From assembly GCF_001942465.1 (NCBI RefSeq), contig NZ_MKJY01000574.1:1-37441 (forward strand): DNA of 37,441 nt. The letters run 5' to 3'. The translations under genes were made by a program, and so were the position numbers. This document shows, piece by piece, positions 10,462 to 18,018 of this stretch. The notes below the pieces were generated by a model. The model was not told the origin of the DNA. It was given only the letters and a program-made list of their open reading frames with translations, and made no database searches. Position 1 is the stretch's first letter, and every line of letters begins with the position of its first letter. Origin of the DNA: Actinomadura sp. CNU-125 (lineage in GTDB: Bacteria > Actinomycetota > Actinomycetes > Streptosporangiales > Streptosporangiaceae).

Positions 10462-11922
10462 CGCTCACGCCCTCCCGCGGCTCGCCCCCGGCGACGGCCC
10501 CCGCGCCGTCCCGCGCGTCCGGCGCGCTGCGCACGATCCCGGGCCGGATCCGCGCGCAGCTCGCGCTCGTCCTGCTCGCGCTGGCGGGGCTGCTCGCGGT
10601 GCTCGCGATGGCGATCGGCGACGCCCGCGACACCGTCCGGATGATCGGGCACGAGGAGGGCCCGCAGGTCGTCGCGACCGGCACCCTCTACTTCGCGCTC
10701 AGCGACATGGACGCGCAGGTGTCGAACGTCCTGCTCATCGGCCGCGACCACGACCTCGGCATCGGCCGCGCCGAGAGCCTGCGGATCTACGAGCGGCGGC
10801 GCGCGGAGGCGGACGCGGCGGCGGTGCAGGCCGCGCAGCTCGCGGGCGGCGACCCCGCGCTGCGCCGCACCGTCCAGGACGTCCTGAACGGGCTCGGCCG
10901 GTACGAGCGGCTCGTCGGCCGGGCGCTGCAGCTCAGCGAGCAGGCCGGGCACCCGCCGGGCGAGCTCCCGCCGGACGTGATCGACGCGTACCGGCAGGCG
11001 ACCGACCTGATGAAGCTGGAGATCCTGCCGAAGGCGTACAACATCACGCTCGACAGCGGCGCGCGCGTGCGGCACTCCTACGAGACGGAACATTCGGCGG
11101 TGCTGTCCGGTAGGGCGTGGCTGCTGCTGCTGGGCGTGGTGTCACTGGCCCTACTGCTTGCGCTCCAGTTCTACTTGGCCCGCACGTTCCGGCGCGTGCT
11201 GAACCCCGCGCTCGTCCTGGCGACGCTCGGGACGATCGCGCTCACCGCCGTCGGCGCCGCGCTGCTGACCGCGCACGCCGGGCACATCGAGCGCGCGAAG
11301 AAGGACGGGTTCGACTCGATCCTCGCGCTGTCGCGGGCCCGCGCGATCAGCCACAACGCGTTCGCCGACGAGAGCCGGTACCTGCTCGACCCGGGCCGCG
11401 CCGACACCTACGACCAGGTGTACCTCGACAAGTCGCTGTCGGTCGTCTACCCCGACATGGGCGGCCGCCCGCTGAACCTGGAGAACTACTACGCGGCCCT
11501 CGCCGCCGCGCTCGCCGCGTACGAGCCGGGCGGCGGGCGCGACGTCCCGTTCCTCGGCTTCTTCGGGGACGAGGCGCGCACCGCCGAACGCGGCCGCGAG
11601 GCCGCCGCGCTGCGCCGCACCCTGCAGGCGTACCTGGCGGTGCAGCGCGCCGACCAGGAGATCCGGCGGCTCGCGGACGACGGGGACCGGGCCACCGCCA
11701 TCGACCTGCGGATGGACCGCCGCGGCGGCGCTGCGCGACTTCGCCGCCTACGACGCCGGGCTGAACGAGCTGACGGCCGCGCACCGGGACGCGTTCGACC
11801 GCGCGATCACCGCCGCCGACGGCGGGCTGCGCGGCTGGTCCGCCGTCCCGGCGGCCGCCGTCGCCGCGATCGCGCTGCTCGCCGTCGCGGGCGTCCGCCC
11901 CCGGCTCGCCGAGTTCCGCTGA
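10458..11922 (+). CDS. glnX: GlnX-like transmembrane sensor (frameshift near 11727)
   Basis: About 487 residues with four hydrophobic helices, near residues 33-54 (LALVLLALAGLLAVLAMAIG), 220-240, 253-275 and 460-480. Two extracytoplasmic helical loops separate them, and the first begins with ARDTVRMIGHEEGPQVV. This matches the GlnX architecture, where the membrane protein passes amino-acid status from the GlnH binding protein to PknG. The open frame continues in the wrong frame after AIDLRMDR. The C-terminal part (DFAAYDAGLNELTAAHRD, then a last helix ending VRPRLAEFR) lies in another frame and stops at 11920-11922. One extra base near 11727 (or two missing) accounts for this. The apparent GlnX-GlnH fusion in one long frame is therefore an artefact. 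Confidence 0.85.
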
Positions 11923-11939
11923 TGCGAGGAGGACGGACC

Positions 11940-12770
11940 GTGCGCGCGATCGGCCGACCAGCCGCCGCGGCCCTCGCGGCGGCCGTTGCCCTCCCGCTGC
12001 TCGCCGGGTGCGGGTTCGGCACCCCGGAGCGGCGCACGATCGCCGACAACGACCGGCTGGTCATCGGGGTCAAGGAGGATCAGCCGGGCCTCGGCGTCAA
12101 GCGCCCGGACGGGACGTACGCGGGGTTCGACGTCGACGTCGCCACCTACATCGCGGGACGGCTCGGCGTGCCGCCGAACCGGATCGAGTTCGTCACGACC
12201 AACTCGTCGGTGCGGGAGAAGGCGCTCGCGGACGGCCGCGTCGACATGATCGTCGCGACGTACTCGATCACCGCGACGCGCAAGCGGAAGGTGACGTTCG
12301 CCGGGCCGTACTACGTGGCCCACCAGGACACGCTCGTCCGGCCGGGGCTGTTCGCGATCGACGACGTCCGCGACCTGGCCGACCGCGAGATCTGCGCGGT
12401 GACGGGGTCGAACTCGTGGCGGCGCGTCATCGAGGAGCGCGAGGTCGCGGCGGTGCCCGTCCGGTACCCGACGTACGGCGCGTGCATGGACGCGCTGGCG
12501 AGCGGCGACCTCGACGCCGTCTCGACCGACGACCTGATCCTCGCGGGGTTCGCGGAGAACCGTCCCGGACGGATCATCAACGACCCGTTCACCGACGAGA
12601 AGTACGGCGTCGGGGTGCGCAAGGGCGACCTGGAGGGGTGCGCGGCGGTGAACCGGGCGATCACGGAGATGTACCAGGACGGGACGGCGGAGCGGCTCCT
12701 GCGCGACTGGTTCGGCGAGTCGGGCCTCGACCTGACGACGAGCGTCCCGCAGTTCGAGGGCTGCACGTGA
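11940..12770 (+). CDS. glnH: GlnH-like amino-acid binding lipoprotein
   Basis: A family-3 solute-binding protein of 276 residues. The GTG at 11940 is preceded by AGGAGG seven bases upstream, better than the ATG at 11922, and starts a lipoprotein signal peptide with lipobox LAGC near residue 23. The mature protein has the family pattern: LVIGVKEDQPGLGVK, YAGFDVDVATYIAGRLG, RVDMIVATYSITATRKRKVTFAGPYY cut by short loops, and YGVGVRKGD near the end. There is no cognate permease or ATPase next to it; its partner is the adjacent glnX, as in the mycobacterial pknG-glnH-glnX locus. Expected ligands are acidic amino acids or glutamine (by homology only). No frameshift is seen. Confidence 0.9.
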   Translation: MRAIGRPAAAALAAAVALPLLAGCGFGTPERRTIADNDRLVIGVKEDQPGLGVKRPDGTYAGFDVDVATYIAGRLGVPPNRIEFVTTNSSVREKALADGRVDMIVATYSITATRKRKVTFAGPYYVAHQDTLVRPGLFAIDDVRDLADREICAVTGSNSWRRVIEEREVAAVPVRYPTYGACMDALASGDLDAVSTDDLILAGFAENRPGRIINDPFTDEKYGVGVRKGDLEGCAAVNRAITEMYQDGTAERLLRDWFGESGLDLTTSVPQFEGCT

Positions 12771-12793
12771 CGCCCGTCCGGTCTCGTCGGGCG
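12771..12793. terminator. Short hairpin between convergent glnH and STAS genes
   Basis: CGCCCG at 12771-12776 pairs with CGGGCG at 12788-12793 in the 27-base gap between convergent genes. The stem is short and no T-run follows, so this is only a possible terminator. Confidence 0.3.
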
Positions 12794-12797
12794 GCGG

Positions 12798-13156
12798 TCA
12801 GCTCCGGGGCGTCGTCGTGGACGGCATGGCGGCGAGCGCCTCGCGCAGCGTGTCGTGCACCGGGACGTACTTGTCGACGCCGGTGATGCTGAACACGCGC
12901 TGGACGCGCGGCGGAGCGCGACGAGCGCCAGGTGGACGCCGCGCTCGCCGGCCCGCCGGTTGGCGACGACCACGACGTTCAGGCCGGTGGAGTCGCAGAA
13001 CGTGACCTCGCGCATGTCGACGACGACCGGCTCGCCGGCTTCCAGGACTTCGAGGAGCGTCTCCTCGAACCGTTCCCTGGACACCACGTCGATGTCGCCC
13101 TTGACCCGGACGAGGGTGCAGCGGTCGTCCCGCATGAGGTTGATGTCGAAGTCCAT
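12798..13156 (-). CDS. STAS-domain anti-sigma factor antagonist (frameshift near 12912)
   Basis: About 119 residues, a single STAS domain of the RsbV/BldG type. The fold is clear: FDINLMRDDRCTLVRVKGDIDV, then VVVDMREVTFCDSTGLNVVVVA. The serine of DSTGL is the residue that partner anti-sigma kinases phosphorylate in this family. The C-terminal helix (VFSITGVDKYVPVHDTLREAL) lies in another frame and needs one C restored near 12912. The ATG at 13156 has GGAGG 6-7 bases upstream. Antagonists free a sigma factor by binding its anti-sigma kinase. No anti-sigma kinase or sigma factor gene lies in the window, so its target is elsewhere. Confidence 0.88.
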
Positions 13157-13571
13157 GGTCACCTCCACGCCCCTGCTCAACGAGGTCCCCCGGGGTCCTC
13201 TCAGGTGACTCCTCAGCATTACCTACTCGGTGCCCGCATTCCAAGGCTTGCCGGGAAAAGGGCCAGGTCGCCCGGGGATGTCCACGGGACCGTAACACGC
13301 CCGGACGGGGTCGGCGCGCACCGTCCGAGGCAAAAACTTACTCAACAGAAACTTACTCTACGGTAATGAATGGCGATCCGGATTGGATGCCGCGTCCAAT
13401 GGGATCGATCTCACAGAATCTGTCTCCCCTCACCTTAAACCAGGCCCTGCGGACCCCCTGACCTCGCATGGGACCATTTCCTCCTCACCTCCCGGTGAGG
13501 AAACCGGGGCGGATGCACCGGCGGGGATCGACCCGCGCGTTACAGTGGCGGTGGCGAAATCAGGAGGCTGG
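13157..13571. promoter_or_regulatory. Divergent region with AAACTTACTC direct repeats and TTAC/GTAA dyad
   Basis: This 415-base region separates the STAS gene (-) from plsC (+). The ten-base sequence AAACTTACTC occurs at 13334-13343 and 13349-13358, 15 bases apart. The second copy runs into TTACTCTACGGTAA (13353-13366), an imperfect dyad. The patch is much more AT-rich than its surroundings. It resembles a TetR-type operator for a lipid gene, but no regulator gene is adjacent. The frame that could extend plsC upstream to 13383 has no family-like sequence. Confidence 0.4.
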
Positions 13572-14252
13572 ATGTTCTACACGTTCATGACGCGCGTGGT
13601 GCGTCCGATCCTCTGGCTGCTTTTCCGCCCCAAGGTGGAGGGCGGCGAGAACGTGCCGAGCTACGGGCCGCTGATCGTCGCCAGCAACCACCTGTCGTTC
13701 ATCGACAGCTTCATCATCCCGCTCGCCGTGCCGCGCCCCGTGACCTACATCGCCAAGGCCGACTACTTCGAGGGCGGCGGGCTGAAGAAGAGCTTCGTCC
13801 GCTGGTTCCTCACCAACCTCGGGCACGTCCCGGTCCGGCGCGGCGCCCGGCGCGCCGCGATGGGCGCCCTGGAGCAGGCCGCCGAGGTCCTCGACAACAG
13901 CGGCGCGTTCGCCGTCTACCCCGAGGGCACCCGCTCCCAGGACGGGCGCCTCTACCGGGGCCGCACCGGCATCGGCTGGCTCGTCCTGGAGTCCGGCGCG
14001 CGCGTCCTGCCGGTCGGCCTTGAGGGCACCGAGAAGATCCAGCCGATCGGCGCGTCCTGGCCGCGCTTCTTCGGCCCGCGCCCCACCGTCCGGATCGGCC
14101 CGCCGATGGACTTCTCCCACTACGACGACATGGCTCCGGCCAAGGCCCGCCGCGCCATCACCGACGAGATCGTCGAGACCATCCAGAAGCTCTCCGGACA
14201 GGACTACGCGGGCTGCTACAACGAGCGCGCCGACCATCAGCAGACCACCTGA
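13572..14252 (+). CDS. 1-acyl-sn-glycerol-3-phosphate acyltransferase (PlsC family)
   Basis: This 226-residue acyltransferase transfers an acyl chain to lysophosphatidic acid (or a similar acceptor) at the membrane in phospholipid synthesis. Motif I is NHLSFID (the NHx4D catalytic pair, near residue 41), motif III is YPEGTRSQDG (near 118), and VLPVGLEG marks the last block. A hydrophobic N-terminal helix (FMTRVVRPILWLLF) is the likely membrane anchor. The ATG at 13572 is chosen because AGGAGG lies 4-5 bases upstream; a longer frame to 13383 adds low-complexity sequence without homology signs. The exact acceptor is not decided by sequence. No frameshift. Confidence 0.9.
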   Translation: MFYTFMTRVVRPILWLLFRPKVEGGENVPSYGPLIVASNHLSFIDSFIIPLAVPRPVTYIAKADYFEGGGLKKSFVRWFLTNLGHVPVRRGARRAAMGALEQAAEVLDNSGAFAVYPEGTRSQDGRLYRGRTGIGWLVLESGARVLPVGLEGTEKIQPIGASWPRFFGPRPTVRIGPPMDFSHYDDMAPAKARRAITDEIVETIQKLSGQDYAGCYNERADHQQTT

Positions 14253-14337
14253 GCCGGTGAACCGCCCGGCGGGCGTGTCGCCGGGCCGGGCGTGTCGCCG
14301 GGACGGTTTCGCCCGCCCTGCCCGTAAGGTCGCGGGC

Positions 14338-15054
14338 ATGGCGCACCGGTTCCCGCGGCTCCTCCCGATCGTCCTGACGGCGGCCCTGACCGCCGCGGCG
14401 GCGTCCGCGTGCGGCGGCGACGAACCCGCACCGGCGTCCGGCGGCGACGGCGGGAACGTCGCCGTCGCGGGCATCGGCTACACCTCCGACCAGTTGTCGC
14501 AGGCGCTGCTCACCGAGCTGGCCGGCTACCGGCGGGCGGGCGACCCCGACCTCGGCGAGTACGGGACGCTCCGCGCCATCCGCAACGCCGCGCACCTGCA
14601 GGAGAGCGTCGTCCTCGACAAGCCCCGCTGCGCGAACGCCGCCGGCGGCCCCGGCGGGAAGATCCCCGCGGAGGTCCCCGCGGCGCTCGTCTCGTTCGCC
14701 AAGGAAGGCGGCTGGACGGTGACGCAGACGCTGATGGCGATGTCGGCGGACGAGGCGGACGAGCAGGTCGACGCGCGCGTCCCGTCCGGCTGCCTGGAAT
14801 TCAAGACCAAGATCGGGTCGAAGTGGGCCGGGCACCGCGTCACCGAGTCGCCGCGCGGCGAGATCGGGCAGGGCTCCCGGACGGTCGGCGTCACCACGAT
14901 CGCCGGGACCGCGCACACCAAAGCCTGGTACGTCGTTTTCCGGGGCCGCGACTACCTCGCGACGATCAGCGTCGTCGGCCCGAACGCCACCCGCGACGAA
15001 GCCGAGCGCATCGCCCGCGCGGCGCTCGGGAACGCCGAGCGCTTCCTCCCCTGA
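14338..15054 (+). CDS. Putative secreted lipoprotein of unknown function
   Basis: This 238-residue protein starts with a Sec-type signal (RFPRLLPIVLTAALTAAAA) ending in ASAC, a weak lipobox with the cysteine near residue 24. A Gly/Ala/Pro-rich linker and a single mixed domain follow. The mature part contains three further cysteines (KPRCANAAG, SGCLEFK and the lipidated one) and ends in a beta-rich segment (WYVVFRGRDYLATISVVGP). It resembles the small lipoproteins with a PknH/DUF-type sensor fold in actinomycetes, but I do not recognise a named family. The ATG at 14338 is the only start before the signal sequence. It lies 85 bases after plsC and may share its transcript. Confidence 0.75.
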   Translation: MAHRFPRLLPIVLTAALTAAAASACGGDEPAPASGGDGGNVAVAGIGYTSDQLSQALLTELAGYRRAGDPDLGEYGTLRAIRNAAHLQESVVLDKPRCANAAGGPGGKIPAEVPAALVSFAKEGGWTVTQTLMAMSADEADEQVDARVPSGCLEFKTKIGSKWAGHRVTESPRGEIGQGSRTVGVTTIAGTAHTKAWYVVFRGRDYLATISVVGPNATRDEAERIARAALGNAERFLP

Positions 15055-15130
15055 CGCGCGCCGCGCGCAGCGGATAATCTTCCCCTAAGCGGCAGTGCGC
15101 GCCGCGGTGCGACGACGGGCGGGAGTCCTC

Positions 15131-15331
15131 TTGATCGGCAAGCAGGGCCGGGTCACCGGCAAGGTCGGCCCGGGGCTCGTGGGGGAGGTCATGATCGCGA
15201 TTCGCGGCGGAGTCGAGGCGTTCTACGCGCACCCCGTCGATCCCCGTGACGAGATCGCCGTCGGCACGCTCGTCGTCGTCGTCGAGCACCAGCCCCCGCG
15301 GACCGTCTACGTCGCCCCCGCCTTCGGCTGA
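15131..15331 (+). CDS. Small NfeD-like OB-fold protein
   Basis: A 66-residue all-beta protein (IGKQGRVTGKVGPGLVGEV, GVEAFYAHPVDP, GTLVVVVEHQPPRTVYVAP). The alternation and the glycine-rich GxVGxVGPGxVGEV phrase recall the soluble OB-fold domain of NfeD proteins, which accompany flotillin/SPFH genes. A flotillin gene follows at 15519. The TTG at 15131 is preferred because GGGAG lies just upstream and the protein then begins in the first strand. An in-frame GTG at 15095 would add 12 Arg/Ala-rich residues without a ribosome site. No membrane helix is present, unlike full-length NfeD. Confidence 0.7.
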   Translation: MIGKQGRVTGKVGPGLVGEVMIAIRGGVEAFYAHPVDPRDEIAVGTLVVVVEHQPPRTVYVAPAFG

Positions 15332-15518
15332 CCCCTCGCGGGGGCCGACGGGCGGTGACCGGACGGCGAAGGAAGATCGTCCGGCGGTGAAATTTCGCCC
15401 TCGTTCGCCGGGAACTTCCGCGATGGGAGAACCGTTCGCGCGTCCGCTGCGTCCATATCGGTAACGCGGACGAGCCCTCCGAAACCGGGCCGGCCGCCCG
15501 AACGCAGGAGGAGGCCGG

Positions 15519-16862
15519 ATGGCCGTAATCGCCGGCGCTGTCGTCGTCGGACTCATCGTCCTGATCATCCTGTTCAAGTTGATCTGGCGTGTCGCCGAGC
15601 CGAACGAAGCGTTGATCATTTCGGGTCTGGGGGCCCGCTCGAAATCCGAGACCGGACTCGACAGCCTCGGCTTCAAGATCGTCACGGGTAAGGGCACCGC
15701 GGTGCTGCCCGGTTTCCAGACCTCCCGCCGCCTGCGGCTCGACAGCCGCGCCGGCAACCTCGAAGTCCAGTGCGTGACGCAGCAGGGCATCCCGGTGCAC
15801 GTGCGCGGCGTCGTCATCTACAAGGTCGGCGACGACCTCGTCTCGATCGCCAACGCCGCCCGCCGGTTCCTGGAGCAGCAGGCGTCCATGGACGGCGCCA
15901 TCCACGAGCTGTTCACCGGTCACCTGCGTTCGATCATCGGCAACCTGACCGTCGAGGACCTCATCCTCAACCGCGAGCGGATGACCAGCGAGACCCGCAT
16001 GTCGGCCGCCGACGAGATGAGCAAGCTCGGCCTGATCGTCGACTCCCTGCAGATCCAGGAGATCGAGGACGAGACGGGCTACATCACCAACCTCGGCCGC
16101 CCGCACGCCGCGCGCGTCGCGTCCGCCGCCCGTATCGCCGAGGCGGAGCGCAACCAGGAGGCGACCCGCCGCGAGCAGGAGACCGAGCGGGAGAACGCCT
16201 CGGTCATCCGGGACACCGAGATCAAGAAGGCCGAGTACAACGGCCAGGTGAAGCAGGCCGAGCAGCAGGCCCGCCAGGAGGTCATCCTCCGCGAGACCCG
16301 CAACGCCGAACTGGAGGCCGAGCGCACGGAGAAGCGCCTGGAGTCGGAGGTCCGCAAGCCCGCCGACGCCCGCGCCTACGAGCAGGTCAAGCTCGCCGGG
16401 GCCCAGCGCGACGAGCGCATCGCCTACGCCGACGCCGCCAAGAAGGAGGCCGAGCGCCAGGCCGACGCGACCCGCGTCATGGGTGAGGCCCAGGCCGACG
16501 CCATCCGCCAGAAGGGTCTCGCCGAGGCCGAGGCGATCAAGGCCCGTGCGGTGGCCCTCGCCGAGAACACCGACGCGGTCATCGCCCAGCAGCTCGCCGA
16601 GAAGTGGCCGGAGATCGTCGAGGCGGGCGCCGAGGTCTTCGGCAACGTCGACAACATGATCGTCCTGAACGGCGCGCAGGGCGTCGAGGACATGCTCGCC
16701 AAGGCCCTCACCCTCGGCGGCACCGGCCTCGGCGTCGCCCGCCAGCTGCTCGGCGGCCTCAACGTCGCGGGCGCCGGCGAACCCGCCGCCAACGGCCACT
16801 CCCCCGCGAAGCCGATCCCCGCGGCGGACGTCCCCAAGCCCGCCGCCCCCGACAACGACTGA
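15519..16862 (+). CDS. Flotillin-family (SPFH) membrane protein
   Basis: 447 residues. One N-terminal membrane helix (~2-22) is followed by the SPFH/band-7 domain (~25-190, VAEPNEALIISGLGAR...GIPVHVRGVVIYKVGDD). A long Ala/Glu-rich coiled coil comes next (~195-350; EAERNQEATRREQETEREN, AYADAAKKEAERQADATR with loop residues). The C-terminal part (~350-447) is typical of flotillins (IAQQLAEKWPEIVEAGAEVFG). Flotillins form scaffolds in ordered membrane patches and influence fluidity and protein assembly. The ATG is preceded by a strong AGGAGGAGG site. The small OB-fold gene upstream is the likely partner, as in NfeD-flotillin pairs. A hairpin terminator follows 15 bases after the stop. No frameshift. 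Confidence 0.92.
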   Translation: MAVIAGAVVVGLIVLIILFKLIWRVAEPNEALIISGLGARSKSETGLDSLGFKIVTGKGTAVLPGFQTSRRLRLDSRAGNLEVQCVTQQGIPVHVRGVVIYKVGDDLVSIANAARRFLEQQASMDGAIHELFTGHLRSIIGNLTVEDLILNRERMTSETRMSAADEMSKLGLIVDSLQIQEIEDETGYITNLGRPHAARVASAARIAEAERNQEATRREQETERENASVIRDTEIKKAEYNGQVKQAEQQARQEVILRETRNAELEAERTEKRLESEVRKPADARAYEQVKLAGAQRDERIAYADAAKKEAERQADATRVMGEAQADAIRQKGLAEAEAIKARAVALAENTDAVIAQQLAEKWPEIVEAGAEVFGNVDNMIVLNGAQGVEDMLAKALTLGGTGLGVARQLLGGLNVAGAGEPAANGHSPAKPIPAADVPKPAAPDND

Positions 16863-16876
16863 CCCGACCCATCGAC

Positions 16877-16907
16877 GAGGCCCCCGGCGGATTCCGCCGG
16901 GGGCCTC
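16877..16907 (+). terminator. Rho-independent-like terminator after flotillin
   Basis: A perfect 14-bp stem, GAGGCCCCCGGCGG (16877-16890), pairs with its complement at 16894-16907 around an ATT loop and is followed by TTC. Strong GC stems with short or no T-tract are usual in actinomycetes. Confidence 0.85.
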
Positions 16908-16936
16908 TTCACGCCGGGTCGAGGCGGGGAGCGTTG

Positions 16937-16950
16937 TAGGATGTCCCATC
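16937..16950 (+). promoter_or_regulatory. -10 box overlapped by GATG-TCC-CATC dyad
   Basis: TAGGAT (16937-16942) fits an actinobacterial -10; no good -35 is seen. GATG-TCC-CATC (16940-16950) is a dyad with a 3-base spacer and contains GGATGTCC, the core also found in the importer and sialidase operators. A repressor bound here would cover the -10 and start of the hydrolase promoter. Confidence 0.45.
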
Positions 16951-16969
16951 TCTTTCTTTTGGGGGTTCT

Positions 16970-17926
16970 GTGACGGAACGCGCGTTCGACCCTGATATCG
17001 CCGAGTGGCTGCGGCTGCGCGCGCTCGATCCGACGGCCGCAGACGCGTCCGTCGAGGGGGCGCGGCGGCACTCGGTCGCCGTGAACGAACGCTCCCGCGC
17101 GCTGCTCGCGGACCCGTTCGTCCCCGCGGGCGAACGCGACGGGCGCGCGGACGCGCCGCACGGGGCCGTTCCGCTCCGCGTGACCGAGCCCGCGAACCGC
17201 GCCCCCGGGACGACGATCGTGTTCTTCCACGGCGGCGGATGGATCGCCGGGGACATGCGGACGCACCGGCAGCACATGCGCCGCCTCGCCGCCGGAACCG
17301 GCTGGACGGTCGTCGGCGTCGACTACCGGCTCGCCCCCGAGCACCCGTACCCGGCCGCGTTCGACGACTGCCTCGCCGCGGCGCTGCACGTCGCGCGCGC
17401 CGCCGGGCCGGACGAGCGGATCGTCGTCGCCGGGGACAGCGCGGGCGCACTCGCGGCGTCCGTCGCGATCGCCTGCCGCGACGCCGGAACGCCCCTCGCG
17501 GCCCAGCTCCTGATCGTCCCGGTGACCGACGTCGCGGGCGGCTACGCCGACGCGGACGTCAACGCCCGCTACCCGTCGCGCGCCGAACGCGCCGACGGCT
17601 ACGGGCTCACCCTCGACGGTATGCGGTGGTTCGCCGGGCTGTACGAGGCGCCCGGCGACGACTGGCGCGTGTCGCCGCTGCGCGCGCCCGACCTGGCGGG
17701 CGTCGCGCCCGCCGTCGTCCACACGTCCGGGTACGACCTGCTCCGCGACGAGGGGAACGCGTACGCGGACGCCCTCCGGGCGGCCGGGGTCGAGGTGGTG
17801 CACCGCGTGCACCCCACGCTCAACCACGGTTTCTTCGGGCTCGGCGGCGTCTCGCCCGCCGCCGAAAAGGCCGCCGCACAGGCCGTCACCGACCTGCACG
17901 ACCTCCTGCGCGGCCGGCCCTCCTGA
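16970..17926 (+). CDS. Alpha/beta hydrolase (HSL-type esterase), candidate sialate O-acetylesterase
   Basis: 318 residues of the hormone-sensitive-lipase family. The oxyanion hole is FFHGGGWIAGD near residue 85, and DYRLAPEHPYPAAFDD is the classic HSL block. The nucleophile serine is in GDSAGALAA (~155), and the acid and histidine are probably in YDLLRDEG (~250) and LNHGFFG (~285). It has no signal peptide and is cytoplasmic. The GTG start at 16970 has a G-rich run upstream. These enzymes cleave short-chain esters. It is convergent with nanE, and its promoter contains the half-site seen at the sialic-acid promoters, so removal of O-acetyl groups from imported sialic acid is a reasonable guess. 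Family alone does not show this. No frameshift. Confidence 0.88.
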   Translation: MTERAFDPDIAEWLRLRALDPTAADASVEGARRHSVAVNERSRALLADPFVPAGERDGRADAPHGAVPLRVTEPANRAPGTTIVFFHGGGWIAGDMRTHRQHMRRLAAGTGWTVVGVDYRLAPEHPYPAAFDDCLAAALHVARAAGPDERIVVAGDSAGALAASVAIACRDAGTPLAAQLLIVPVTDVAGGYADADVNARYPSRAERADGYGLTLDGMRWFAGLYEAPGDDWRVSPLRAPDLAGVAPAVVHTSGYDLLRDEGNAYADALRAAGVEVVHRVHPTLNHGFFGLGGVSPAAEKAAAQAVTDLHDLLRGRPS

Positions 17927-17927
17927 T

Positions 17928-17989
17928 GTTGATCTGCGGCGTGTTGCCCTTATAGGCGCCCGAGTTAGGGCAACACGCCGCAGATCAAC
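17928..17989. terminator. 23-bp perfect inverted repeat between convergent genes
   Basis: The arms 17928-17950 and 17967-17989 are exact 23-base complements (the left begins GTTGATCTGCGGCG, the right ends CGCAGATCAAC) around a 16-base loop. It lies two bases after the hydrolase stop and 30 bases from the nanE stop, so it can terminate both convergent transcripts. The arms end with ATCAAC and contain no T-run. The long exact stem is unusual for a simple terminator. Confidence 0.8.
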
Positions 17990-18018
17990 GAAGCCAGGTG
18001 CACCCTGCTGGAGCCGCG

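Noticed and set aside
10458..12770. Single 770-codon frame suggesting a GlnX-GlnH fusion
   Set aside because: The middle section is Arg-rich noise. The true GlnX end lies in another frame with a stop at 11920-11922, and glnH has its own AGGAGG site, GTG start and lipoprotein signal.
13276..13283. GGATGTCC upstream of the STAS gene as another sialic-acid operator
   Set aside because: Only the 8-base core is present, with no dyad, no well-placed promoter and no pathway link. The same core (as GGACATCC) also occurs by chance inside pknG at 6720-6727.
13383..13571. 63-codon N-terminal extension of the acyltransferase
   Set aside because: The extension is low-complexity without a ribosome site, whereas the ATG at 13572 has AGGAGG and starts the membrane helix.
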